DNA of 64,000 bases from DASZIT01 sp035948855 (GTDB taxonomy: Bacteria > Actinomycetota > Acidimicrobiia > Acidimicrobiales > RAAP-2): positions 1 through 64,000 of the forward strand of contig DASZIT010000075.1 of NCBI GenBank assembly GCA_035948855.1. Direction: 5' to 3'. Shown piece after piece: positions 22,737 to 30,959 of the stretch. Under the pieces are notes generated by a model. That model was not told the origin of the DNA. It saw only the letters and a program-made list of their open reading frames with translations, and did no database searches. Both the position numbers and the translations under genes were made by a program. Position 1 is the first letter of the stretch; each line of letters begins with the position of its first letter.

Positions 22737-24793
22737 TGGAGGCTCGCCGCCAATTGCTTCGACAGCGACTCCGGATCGGTGGCGGGCAGCTGGCAGGCAT
22801 AGTTGCGACAGACGTAGGCCAGGTCGGGGTCGCGCCCCTCCCACAACGGCGACGCGGTCGGCTCGCCCCAGGACAACACCGCGTCAGGGATCCAACGCCG
22901 GAGCGCCACCTCCACCAGGTCGGGACGGTCACCGGTGACCACCACCTCGGTCATCCCCCGGCGCAACAGGTCGGCCGCCTCCACCGTGTAGGCGAACGCG
23001 GTCGGATGGCGGACCAGCAGCTCGCCGACCAGGTCGACGATCTCGGCCGCCGCCCGCCGGTAGCGCTCGGAGCCGGTGAGGGCCCCGAGCCGGACCAGCG
23101 CTACCGCGGCCACTCCGTTGGCCGATGGCGTGGCCCCGTCGAAGAGGTCTTTGGTCCTGACCAGCAACGCCTCCGCGTCGTGACCGGTGGTGAAGAATCC
23201 CCCGTCCTGGTCATCGTGAAACAGCTCGAGGAGGGCATCGGCGGTCTCGACGGCCCGGGCCGTCCAGACCCCCCGCCCGGTCAACTCTCCCAACCGGGTG
23301 AAGCAGTCGATCAGCCAGGCATAGTCGGCGGCGTAGGCAAGGTGCCGGGCGCCGCCCTCGGCTTGCCAGCTGCGAAGCCACCGGTCGTCGGAGGGTCGCA
23401 GGAGGTTGTCGTAGAGGAAGCTGCCGATGGTGACGGCCGATTGTTCCCAGTCCCGGTTGCCGGTGGCGGAGGCGGCTTCGGCCAGCGCCGAGGCGTACAT
23501 GGCATTCCACTCGGTCAGCACCTTGTCATCCAGCCCGGGCCGGACCCGCAGGCGGCGGGCCTCGAACAGCAACCGGCGGCCGGCCTCCACCTCGGAGGGA
23601 CCCCCGAGGGGTTCCCCGACCGGGCGCCGGAGGATGGTGTCGCCCTCGAAATTCCCGGCGGCGGTGATGTCGAACCAGCCGGCCACCGCCTGGAGGATGG
23701 CCGGGGGTTCGTCGCCGGGGCCCAGTGCCCCGCCGCGGATCGCCGCCGCAGCCTGGTCGGGAGTCCAGACGTAGAACTTGCCCTCGACCCCTTCGGAGTC
23801 GGCATCCTCGGCGGAATACACCCCTCCCTCCGAGCTGGTGAGGTCGCGGCCCACGTAGGTCACGATGTCCTCGACCACCGCCAGGTAATCGGGCTTCCCG
23901 GTGGCCTGCCAACCGTGGAGGAAGGCGCGCAGCAACCCGGCCTGGTCGTAGAGCATCTTTTCGAAGTGGGGGACCAGCCACTGGTTGTCGGTCGAGTACC
24001 GGGCGAACCCCCCGCCGAGATGGTCGTGGATGCCGCCGGCGGCCATGGCGTCAAGGGTGGTGACGGCCATCGGCAGGGACGGGGCCGGGTCGCCCTCGAT
24101 CTGTCGGCGCCCGTGCCGGAGGGCGATGTCGATGAGAGTGGGCTGCGGGAATTTCGGTGCCGGCCCGAAGCCTCCCCACTGGCGATCGAACCGGGTGACC
24201 AACTCCCGGGTGGCCACCTCGAGAAGATCGACGCCGTCGTCGGCGCCGCCCAGCGAGCCGAGCGACGAGGCACGCGACCCCGGCCGGGAGATCACCGACC
24301 GCGAGGCGATGGCCTTCGAGAGCTCGTCGGCCTGTTCCTCCACCTCGTGGCGCCGGTTGGTCCAGACATCGGTCAACGCGGCCAGGACGGTCGGGAACGA
24401 AGGCGTGCCGTGGCGGTCGTCGGGGGGAAAGTAGGTTCCGCCGAAGAACGGCCGCCGATCCGGGGTGAGGAACACGCTCATCGGCCAGCCGCCCGACCCG
24501 GTGATGGCCTGGACGGCTTCCATGTAGACGGCGTCCACGTCGGGACGCTCCTCCCGGTCCACCTTCACGCTGACGAACGCGGCGTTGAGGGCCTCGGCGG
24601 TGGCGGGGTTCTCGAACGACTCGTGGGCCATCACGTGGCACCAGTGGCAGGCCGAGTACCCGATGGAGAGAAAGACCGGGCGGTTCTCCTCCCGGGCCCG
24701 GTCGAAGGCCTCGTCGCCCCACGGATACCAGTCCACCGGGTTGTCGGCATGCTGGCGGAGGTAGGGGGAGGTCTCCCCGGCAAGGCGGTTCAC
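22733..24793 (-). CDS. DUF255/YyaL family thioredoxin-domain protein (SPATA20 homologue)
   Basis: N-terminal thioredoxin-like domain fused to an (alpha/alpha)6 glycoside-hydrolase-like barrel, 686 residues, normal family length. The opening N-R-L-A-G-E-T-S-P-Y-L-R-Q-H and the redox motif C-H-W-C-H are family signatures; G-G-W-P-M-S-V-F-L-T-P and G-G-T-Y-F-P follow. Its physiological role is not known. The GTG start is preceded by TAGCAT ending 7 nt upstream with no Shine-Dalgarno, suggesting a leaderless transcript that heads the minus-strand run down to bpa. Confidence 0.92.
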   Translation of the reverse strand: MNRLAGETSPYLRQHADNPVDWYPWGDEAFDRAREENRPVFLSIGYSACHWCHVMAHESFENPATAEALNAAFVSVKVDREERPDVDAVYMEAVQAITGSGGWPMSVFLTPDRRPFFGGTYFPPDDRHGTPSFPTVLAALTDVWTNRRHEVEEQADELSKAIASRSVISRPGSRASSLGSLGGADDGVDLLEVATRELVTRFDRQWGGFGPAPKFPQPTLIDIALRHGRRQIEGDPAPSLPMAVTTLDAMAAGGIHDHLGGGFARYSTDNQWLVPHFEKMLYDQAGLLRAFLHGWQATGKPDYLAVVEDIVTYVGRDLTSSEGGVYSAEDADSEGVEGKFYVWTPDQAAAAIRGGALGPGDEPPAILQAVAGWFDITAAGNFEGDTILRRPVGEPLGGPSEVEAGRRLLFEARRLRVRPGLDDKVLTEWNAMYASALAEAASATGNRDWEQSAVTIGSFLYDNLLRPSDDRWLRSWQAEGGARHLAYAADYAWLIDCFTRLGELTGRGVWTARAVETADALLELFHDDQDGGFFTTGHDAEALLVRTKDLFDGATPSANGVAAVALVRLGALTGSERYRRAAAEIVDLVGELLVRHPTAFAYTVEAADLLRRGMTEVVVTGDRPDLVEVALRRWIPDAVLSWGEPTASPLWEGRDPDLAYVCRNYACQLPATDPESLSKQLAASLQ

Positions 24794-24800
24794 CCCGTCG

Positions 24801-24806
24801 ATGCTA
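24801..24806 (-). promoter_or_regulatory. -10 element (TAGCAT) of a probable leaderless promoter, DUF255 gene
   Basis: Minus-strand TAGCAT, 7 nt before the GTG at 24793. The hexamer is identical to the one in front of the Rrf2 gene. Confidence 0.45.
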
Positions 24807-24904
24807 CGGGATCGATCGCCGGGTCCCGGCCGCTGGTCGCCGTCCGGTGGGCTTCGAGAAGGGGCTGGTTGAGCCGGGCCCGGGCTCGGGGCGACGGTCC
24901 GCCC

Positions 24905-24910
24905 TATGGT
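24905..24910 (+). promoter_or_regulatory. -10 element (TATGGT) of a probable leaderless promoter, SDR gene
   Basis: TATGGT ends exactly 6 nt before the ATG at 24917. There is no ribosome site between them. The rest of the divergent gap 24807-24904 shows nothing specific. Confidence 0.5.
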
Positions 24911-24916
24911 GCGGCG

Positions 24917-25696
24917 ATGGATCTCCGACTGGATGGAAAGACCGCGCTCGTCACCGGGGCCTCCCGCGGAATCGGGATGGCCATCGCCCAGGTGTTCGCC
25001 GAGGCGGGGGCCTCGGTGATGCTCTCGTCCCGCAAGGAGGAGGCACTGGCCGAAGCCAAGGACGCCATCGATGCCGCCAAGGGCGACCGGTCGGGCGAGG
25101 TGGCCTGGCAGGTAGCCAATGCCGGCGATCCCGAGCAGGGTGAGGCGTGTGTGGCCGCCACCGTCGAACGCTTCGGGTCGGTGGACATCCTGGTCAACAA
25201 CGCCGCCACCAACCCCTACTACGGGCCATTGATGGAGATCGACACCGGTCGGATCGACAAGACGCTACGGGTGAACCAGTCCGGCTACCTCGAGTGGACC
25301 CAGGCGGCCTGGCGGGCCGGCATGTCCGAGCACGGCGGGGTGGTGTTGAACTTGGCATCCATCGGCGGGCTGTCGGTGGAGCAGGGGATCGGTTGGTACA
25401 ACGTCAGCAAGGCGGCGGTGATCCATCTCACCCGCCAGCTGGCCGGTGAGCTCGGGCCCAAGGTCAGGGTCAACGCGGTGGCCCCCGGCCTGGTGAAGAC
25501 GTTCTTCGCCAAGGCGCTGTGGGAACCGGCCGAGGAACAGATCGCCCGGCGGCTCCCGCTCCGTCGGCTGGGCGTGCCCGAGGACATCGCTGCCGCTGCG
25601 CTGTTCTTGTGTTCGGACGCGGCGTCATGGATCACCGGTCACACCCTGGTCATCGACGGCGGGGCGCTGGAGATCGTCAGCGGCGGGATCTCCTAA
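24917..25696 (+). CDS. Short-chain dehydrogenase/reductase (FabG-like)
   Basis: Classical SDR of 259 residues with Rossmann motif T-G-A-S-R-G-I-G near the N-terminus, N-N-A-A, and the catalytic Y-N-V-S-K motif. The C-terminus reads S-D-A-A-S-W-I-T-G-H-T-L-V-I-D-G-G, typical of 3-oxoacyl-ACP reductase-like and related SDRs. The substrate is not predictable; no fatty-acid or natural-product genes adjoin it. A hairpin follows 17 nt after its stop, so it may be monocistronic. Confidence 0.93.
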   Translation: MDLRLDGKTALVTGASRGIGMAIAQVFAEAGASVMLSSRKEEALAEAKDAIDAAKGDRSGEVAWQVANAGDPEQGEACVAATVERFGSVDILVNNAATNPYYGPLMEIDTGRIDKTLRVNQSGYLEWTQAAWRAGMSEHGGVVLNLASIGGLSVEQGIGWYNVSKAAVIHLTRQLAGELGPKVRVNAVAPGLVKTFFAKALWEPAEEQIARRLPLRRLGVPEDIAAAALFLCSDAASWITGHTLVIDGGALEIVSGGIS

Positions 25697-25713
25697 CCCT
25701 CAGTTTGGTCATC

Positions 25714-25727
25714 GGGCGTTCGCGCCC
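25714..25727 (+). terminator. UUCG-tetraloop hairpin after the SDR gene
   Basis: GGGCG-TTCG-CGCCC, a perfect 5-bp stem with a TTCG loop followed by TT, 17 nt downstream of the SDR stop and 42 nt before the next start. It is short and lacks a long U-tract, so termination is plausible but not certain. Confidence 0.45.
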
Positions 25728-25768
25728 TTGAAACTCCGGCGAAACACTGGAATGCCACCCTGAGTGGT

Positions 25769-27337
25769 GTGAGCGACCTGTTCGACGGCTATGGCGAGGG
25801 GGCACGGGGCCTGACCGAGGCCGCCTTCGACGAGATGGTCGACCGGGACGGGTCGGCGCGGGTGCCGTATTCGGGAGTGGCATCCTCGCTGTCGCAGATG
25901 GGACCGGACGACGTCTCGGCCCGGGCCACCCGCCTGGCCCGGGCGTTCATGGACCAGGGGGTGACCTTCGACCTGGACGGTGAGGAGCGGCCCTTCCCCC
26001 TCGATGTGGTTCCCCGCATCTTCACCGCCGGCGAGTGGTCCCAGGTGTCGGACGGGGTGGCGCAGCGGGTGCGAGCCCTGGAGGCGTTTCTGGCCGATGT
26101 CTACGGCGCCTCTCGGATCATCAGCGACGGGATCATCCCCCACGAGGTGGTGACCAGCTCGCCCGGCTTCGTGCGCGCCGCCCACGGCCTGACCCCGCCC
26201 AACGGGGTGCGGATCCATGTGGCCGGCATCGACGTGGTCCGCGACGAGGAAGGGGAGTTCCGGGTCCTGGAGGACAACATCCGGAGCCCGTCGGGGGTCA
26301 GCTACGTCCTGGCCAACCGGGCGGCGATGGCCCGGGTCCTGCCCGAACTGTTCTGGGGCCAGCCCATCCAGATGGTGACCGACTACCCGGCCCATCTGAT
26401 CCATGCGCTGCGCCGGTCGGCCCCGGCCGGGGTCCACGACCCGACGGTGGTCGTCCTCACCCCCGGGGTGCACAACTCGGCCTTCTACGAGCACGCCCTC
26501 TTGGCCCGGCTCATGGGGGTCCATCTCGTCGAAGGCCGCGATCTGGTTTGCCATGGCACCGACGTCTTCCTGCGGACCACCGAGGGCGAAGTCCCGGTGC
26601 ATGTCATCTACCGACGGATCGACGACGAGTATCTGGACCCGTTGCAGTTTCGGCCGGAGTCGCTGGTCGGTTGCCCGGGCGTGCTCAACGCCGCCCGAGC
26701 CGGGCGGGTGACCATTGCCAACGGAGTCGGAAACGGGGTCGCCGACGACAAACTCGTGTACACCTACGTCCCGGCCATGATCAAGTACTACCTGGGTGAG
26801 GAGCCGATCCTCCAGAACGTCGAGACCATCCACCTCCAGGACGCCAAGGTGCGGGCCGATGCCCTGTCCCGGCGCGACGAACTGGTGTTCAAGAAGGTCG
26901 ACGGGTCGGGGGGCAAAGGACTGGTCATCGGCCCGGCGGCGTCGGGAGCCGACCTCGACGCGTTGGGTCTCGAGGTGGAGGACGATCCCCGTCAGTGGAT
27001 CGCCCAGCGGGTGGTGGCGCTGTCGACGTCTCCCACCTGGGTCGACGACACCATGGTCCGTCGCCACGTGGATCTGCGCCCGTTCGCGGTCAACGACGGC
27101 GAGAACGTCTGGGTCCTGCCCGGCGGGCTCACCCGGGTTGCCCTCCGGGAGGGCGGGTTGGTGGTCAACTCCAGCCAGGGGGGAGGGTCCAAGGACACCT
27201 GGGTGATCGGTGCCGGGCCTCCCGCCCCGATGGTGGAGGCGCGCCAACCGGTCCCGGTCAGCGCCGGGCCGCCGATGGATGCCGGGCCGCGGCACGATCC
27301 GGAGAACAGCCGCCAACAACAGCAGCAGCAGCAATGA
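25769..27337 (+). CDS. Circularly permuted ATP-grasp protein (DUF404/DUF407)
   Basis: Predicted amide-bond ligase, 522 residues. Family hallmarks are R-I-F-T-A-G-E-W near 90, G-I-D-V-V-R-D-E-x-G-x-F-R-V-L-E-D-N-I-R-S-P-S-G, V-L-T-P-G-V-H-N-S-A-F-Y-E-H, I-Y-R-R-I-D-D-E-Y-L-D-P, and K-K-V-D-G-S-G-G-K-G (nucleotide binding). Such proteins sit with alpha-E and transglutaminase genes, often beside the proteasome-like Anbu, and are proposed to make or remove a peptide modification (Iyer, Aravind and colleagues). It ends in seven consecutive glutamines. The stop overlaps the alpha-E ATG (ATGA). The GTG start has no clear ribosome site. Confidence 0.92.
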   Translation: MSDLFDGYGEGARGLTEAAFDEMVDRDGSARVPYSGVASSLSQMGPDDVSARATRLARAFMDQGVTFDLDGEERPFPLDVVPRIFTAGEWSQVSDGVAQRVRALEAFLADVYGASRIISDGIIPHEVVTSSPGFVRAAHGLTPPNGVRIHVAGIDVVRDEEGEFRVLEDNIRSPSGVSYVLANRAAMARVLPELFWGQPIQMVTDYPAHLIHALRRSAPAGVHDPTVVVLTPGVHNSAFYEHALLARLMGVHLVEGRDLVCHGTDVFLRTTEGEVPVHVIYRRIDDEYLDPLQFRPESLVGCPGVLNAARAGRVTIANGVGNGVADDKLVYTYVPAMIKYYLGEEPILQNVETIHLQDAKVRADALSRRDELVFKKVDGSGGKGLVIGPAASGADLDALGLEVEDDPRQWIAQRVVALSTSPTWVDDTMVRRHVDLRPFAVNDGENVWVLPGGLTRVALREGGLVVNSSQGGGSKDTWVIGAGPPAPMVEARQPVPVSAGPPMDAGPRHDPENSRQQQQQQQ

Positions 27338-28278
27338 CCAACGCACTGCTGAGCCGGGTCGCCGAGTCCATCTTCTGGGTGGGGCGGTATGTCGAACGGG
27401 CGGAGGGCACCGCCCGGATCCTCGACGTCTCCGTCTTCCAGGCCCTGGAACAGAGCGACGCGGAAGGCGCCCACGCCGCCCGCCGCCTGCTGGCGGTGAT
27501 GGGGCTTCCCGACGTCGAGGACGAGACCCTGTGGCAGGCGACCGAGCGACTGGCCACCGATCCCAACAGCCGGTCGTCGATCGCCGGCGCGGTGGCGGCG
27601 GCCCGGGAGAACTCGCGGGCGGTGCGCCACGTGGTGCCGGTCGAATTCTGGGAGCACATCAACGCCACCTGGTCCTCGCTGCCCCGCGAGTGGGAGTCCA
27701 CCCGGTGGCTGGGGCCGGCGCCCTATCTCTCGTTCGTCAAGACCCAGGTGGCCGGTATCACCGGCCTGGCCGACACCCTGATGAGCCGGGATCAGACCTG
27801 GCTGTTCTTCACCCTCGGGCGGTGCCTCGAGCGCACCGACGTGGTGGCCCGCCAGCTGGCCACCGTCCAGTTCGACGATGTCTTCGACAGCGGGCTGGTG
27901 ATGCTGCTGCGCTCCTGTGGCGGCTACGAACCCTACCTAAGGCTCTCCCAGGGCGTGGTCCAGCCGGGACGGGTCCTCGACTTCCTCCTGCGCGACCGCC
28001 TCTTCCCGCGGTCGGCGTTCGCGTCGCTGACGCTGGCCGAAGAGTGTCTCGACCAGATCAACGCCGGTCGCGACGGGGCGTGGGAGGACGCCCGCGGCCT
28101 GGTGGGACTGGCCCGGGCCGAACTCGAGTACTCGGCACCGTCCACCCTGTCCCGGGGGCTGGAGACTCGGCTCGAGCGTCTGCAAGGTTCGATTTCGTCG
28201 GTCAGCGATGCGGTCACCCGCCGCTACTTCGCCCAGGACCTTCCGACCGAGTGGCACCGGGGAGGGGTCGGCGCATGA
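27334..28278 (+). CDS. Alpha-E domain protein (DUF403)
   Basis: All-helical protein of unknown biochemistry, 314 residues, found almost only with circularly permuted ATP-grasp and transglutaminase partners. The signature N-terminus reads L-L-S-R-V-A-E-S-I-F-W-V-G-R-Y-V-E-R-A-E, with later F-F-T-L-G-R-C-L-E-R-T-D. Translation is coupled on both sides by ATGA overlaps. It may hold or present the substrate for the ligase (inference). Confidence 0.93.
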   Translation: MTNALLSRVAESIFWVGRYVERAEGTARILDVSVFQALEQSDAEGAHAARRLLAVMGLPDVEDETLWQATERLATDPNSRSSIAGAVAAARENSRAVRHVVPVEFWEHINATWSSLPREWESTRWLGPAPYLSFVKTQVAGITGLADTLMSRDQTWLFFTLGRCLERTDVVARQLATVQFDDVFDSGLVMLLRSCGGYEPYLRLSQGVVQPGRVLDFLLRDRLFPRSAFASLTLAEECLDQINAGRDGAWEDARGLVGLARAELEYSAPSTLSRGLETRLERLQGSISSVSDAVTRRYFAQDLPTEWHRGGVGA

Positions 28279-29117
28279 CCCGGGCGGACGGCTGGCGACT
28301 TCGGGTACTGCACGAGACGCGGTTCGACTACGACTCGCCGGCCCGGGCCTCCTACAACGAGCTGCGGCTCACTCCTCGGACCGAACGGGGTCAGACCGCG
28401 CTCGAGACGAAGATCGTGACGGTGCCGGTCGCCCCCCAGTACAGCTACGTCGACTACTGGGGCACCCAGGTCGTCTCGTTCAACGTCGACCGCGGCCACG
28501 AGATGCTGTCCGTCCTCGGCAGCGCGCTGGTGGACACCCAACGCCCGGAGCCGCCCGAGGACGCCTCCTGGGACGAGGTGGCCGACGCGTCGTTGTCCAT
28601 GGCCGATCATCTCTCCCACAAGCTCTACACCGAGCCGGGCCCCGAGCTCGACGCCCTGGCCGCCGGGCTGCGCACCTCCCGGCCCCTCGAGACCGCCCGG
28701 CGCATCATGGAACAGGCCCACACCTGTCTGCGGTACATGCGCGGGGTGACCAGCGTCCACACCTCGGCCAACGAGGCCTTCACCGATGGCGCCGGGGTGT
28801 GCCAGGACTTCGCCCACCTCGCCCTGGCCCTGACCAAGTCGGTCGGGCTGCCGTCCCGCTACGTTTCCGGCTACTTCCACCCCGACCCGGAGGCCAACAT
28901 TGGAGAGGAGATCACCGGGGAGAGCCATGCCTGGGTTGAAGTGTGGACGGGGGCGTGGTGGGGGTTCGACCCCACCAATGACTGTCCGGTCGGTGAACGG
29001 CACGTGGCGGTCGGCCGGGGTCGCGACTACTCCGACGTCCCGCCGGTCAAAGGGATCTACGCCGGCCGCGCCGAGCACAGCATGCATGTCGGCGTGCGCA
29101 TCACGAGGACCCACTGA
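28275..29117 (+). CDS. Transglutaminase-like cysteine protease-fold protein
   Basis: Transglutaminase/papain-like fold, 280 residues. An N-terminal beta domain (H-E-T-R-F-D-Y, L-R-L-T-P-R) precedes the catalytic triad: Cys in G-V-C-Q-D-F-A-H, His in S-H-A-W-V-E, and Asp in F-D-P-T-N-D. Bacterial members of this cassette are predicted amidases or peptidases that cleave what the ATP-grasp partner joins. No signal peptide is visible, so it is cytoplasmic. Third gene of the coupled cassette. Confidence 0.94.
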   Translation: MTRADGWRLRVLHETRFDYDSPARASYNELRLTPRTERGQTALETKIVTVPVAPQYSYVDYWGTQVVSFNVDRGHEMLSVLGSALVDTQRPEPPEDASWDEVADASLSMADHLSHKLYTEPGPELDALAAGLRTSRPLETARRIMEQAHTCLRYMRGVTSVHTSANEAFTDGAGVCQDFAHLALALTKSVGLPSRYVSGYFHPDPEANIGEEITGESHAWVEVWTGAWWGFDPTNDCPVGERHVAVGRGRDYSDVPPVKGIYAGRAEHSMHVGVRITRTH

Positions 29118-29120
29118 ACG

Positions 29121-29777
29121 GTGCTGACCCGCATGCGGATCTGGTTGCCGGACGCTCCGGGAATTCTGGCCGCGGTGGCCTCGGAGATCGGCGCGGTGAA
29201 CGGCAATGTCGTCGGGCTCGAGGTGCTCGAGCGCCAAGCCGGAGTGGCCATCGATGAATTGGTGGTGGAACTTCCCGACGATCCCGGCGCGATCGACGCG
29301 GTGTTGAAGGGAATCCGCAACGTCCCCGGCGCCGGGGTCGAGGACGTCCACGAAATGGCCACCATGGGTGCGGACCGGGAGGACACCGTGCTCAACGCGG
29401 CGGCGGCCATCCTCCAGGCTGCCACCGCGCCGGCGGCGATGAACGCCTTGGTCGGACGGCTCCTCGCCCTGTTCGACCTCTCGTGGTTGGCGCTGGCCGA
29501 CCTGGAGTGCCAGCAGTTCATCGAGGTCCACGGTGACGCCCCGACGGTGGAATGGGTGGCGGCCTTCGCGGAAGGGGCCCGATCCGGGGCCGATCAGGCC
29601 AACGACACCACCAACTCCGGGGTCTTCATCGAATCGATGCCGGAGACCGAGTTCACGGTGTGTGGGGGCCGGACGGCCCCCATCCGCCGGCGGGAGCGCC
29701 ATGAGATCGCCACCCTGGTCATGGTCACCGCCCGGTTCGTGGATGCGCTCGGGTGGCGCGAGCGCATCCACACCTAA
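29121..29777 (+). CDS. ACT-domain protein
   Basis: 218 residues. The N-terminal 75 form an ACT domain (M-R-I-W-L-P-D-A-P-G-I-L-A-A-V-A) of the ligand-binding type. The remainder is helical, then beta-rich, and may be a degenerate GAF-like sensor domain (inference). GTG 29121 lies 3 nt after the transglutaminase stop; ATG 29133 is an equally possible start. It is on the cassette's transcript and could be its regulator. It ends 3 nt from the convergent menE stop. Confidence 0.75.
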   Translation: MLTRMRIWLPDAPGILAAVASEIGAVNGNVVGLEVLERQAGVAIDELVVELPDDPGAIDAVLKGIRNVPGAGVEDVHEMATMGADREDTVLNAAAAILQAATAPAAMNALVGRLLALFDLSWLALADLECQQFIEVHGDAPTVEWVAAFAEGARSGADQANDTTNSGVFIESMPETEFTVCGGRTAPIRRRERHEIATLVMVTARFVDALGWRERIHT

Positions 29778-29780
29778 CCG

Positions 29781-30908
29781 TCAGCGGAGCCGGCCCCGCT
29801 GTACCTTGCCGCTCGAGGTGCGGGGCAAGCTGTCCACCACCACCAGTTCCTTGGGCGCCGCCCACCGGGCCAGTTGTTCGGACACCGCGGCGCGCAGCGA
29901 CTCCAGTTCGGGCGGCGTCGAGGGATCGGCGGGCACCACCCACGCCACTACCCGTTCGCCCCATTCGGGGTCGGGACGCTTCCACACCGCGACGTCGGCG
30001 ACACCCGGGTGGCGGGCCAGGACCGACTCGACCGCCGACGGCCAGACCTTCTCGGCCCCGGTGACGATGACCTCGGCCATCCGACCCTGCACCGACAGTG
30101 CGCCGTGCGCATCGAGGCTTCCGGCGTCCCCGGTGGGGAGCCAGCCTCCGGGCAGTCGGGGATCGGTGCCGTCCCGGTAGGCCCGCAGCAGCATCGGCCC
30201 GCGCACCAATACCTCCCCGTCGGCACCGAGCCGGCCGTCGCCGATGCGGAGCTCGATCCCGTCGAGGGGCAGCCCGTCGTAGACGACACCCGATCCGGTC
30301 TCGGTCATCCCGTAGGTGGTGACCACGTTGTCGGGGAGGCGGTCGGGTGGGGCGGCGCCGCCCAGCAGCACCGTCCGGTAGCCGGTGGTGTCCGTCCGCC
30401 GGAGGGCGGTGGCCACCAACGAGACCCGGGTGGCCCCCCGACGGGCCTCGCCTTCCACGGCTTCGGGATCGAACCGTTCGAGCAGGGTGTAGGGCGTGCC
30501 GGTGGCCAGGGCCCGGGTCAGCACCGAGAGCCCGCCGATGTGGGCGAGGGGCAGGCAGGCCACCCATCGGTCACCGGCCGGGTCGACCCCGAGCCGCCGT
30601 GAGCTGGCCCGGGCCGACGCCTCCACGGCGGCATGGGTGAGGACCACCCCCTTGGGCTCCCCGGTCGTCCCACTGGTGGCCACCACCAGGGCATCGCCGT
30701 CGATCACCGGAAGCCCGTCGGTTCGGGGGTGGTCCCCGTCCCCGTCGACCACCGTCGCGGGTCGGAGCCCGTCGAGGAGCCGGTCGACCGCCGGTCGGGA
30801 CAGGCGGTGATCCACCGGGAGGACGGCGTCGCCCCGGTCCCAGGCCCGGTGCAGGGCATCGACGAACGCCTGACCGGCAGGGAGATCGACTGCCACCAGG
30901 TCAGGCAT
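29781..30908 (-). CDS. menE: MenE, o-succinylbenzoate--CoA ligase
   Basis: Adenylate-forming acyl-CoA ligase of menaquinone synthesis; activates o-succinylbenzoate. About 375 residues, short for the superfamily but normal for actinobacterial MenE. Motifs are the P-loop T-S-G-T-T-G-E-P-K-G, the A5 motif Y-G-M-T-E-T-G-S-G, T-G-D-A-G in the adenylate region, and the C-terminal lysine in S-S-G-K-V-Q-R. ATG 30908 has TAACCT 6 nt upstream (leaderless); GTG 30911 is an alternative. Divergent from menB. Confidence 0.92.
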   Translation of the reverse strand: MPDLVAVDLPAGQAFVDALHRAWDRGDAVLPVDHRLSRPAVDRLLDGLRPATVVDGDGDHPRTDGLPVIDGDALVVATSGTTGEPKGVVLTHAAVEASARASSRRLGVDPAGDRWVACLPLAHIGGLSVLTRALATGTPYTLLERFDPEAVEGEARRGATRVSLVATALRRTDTTGYRTVLLGGAAPPDRLPDNVVTTYGMTETGSGVVYDGLPLDGIELRIGDGRLGADGEVLVRGPMLLRAYRDGTDPRLPGGWLPTGDAGSLDAHGALSVQGRMAEVIVTGAEKVWPSAVESVLARHPGVADVAVWKRPDPEWGERVVAWVVPADPSTPPELESLRAAVSEQLARWAAPKELVVVDSLPRTSSGKVQRGRLR

Positions 30909-30913
30909 CACGC

Positions 30914-30920
30914 TAGGTTA
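30914..30920. promoter_or_regulatory. Overlapping divergent -10 core between menE and menB
   Basis: The 7-bp TAGGTTA reads TAGGTT on the plus strand (30914-30919) and TAACCT on the minus strand (30920-30915). The minus-strand hexamer ends 6 nt before the menE ATG. The plus-strand one would give menB a leader of about 34 nt that holds a GAGGAG ribosome site. Confidence 0.45.
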
Positions 30921-30959
30921 GGTGACTGCCCGAAGAACGACGCGAGGAGCAGTGGTCGC

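Noticed and set aside
22754..24916. Long plus-strand frame running into the SDR gene
   Set aside because: The part before 24917 is antisense to the DUF255 gene; SDR homology starts at the ATG at 24917, which has its own -10 hexamer.
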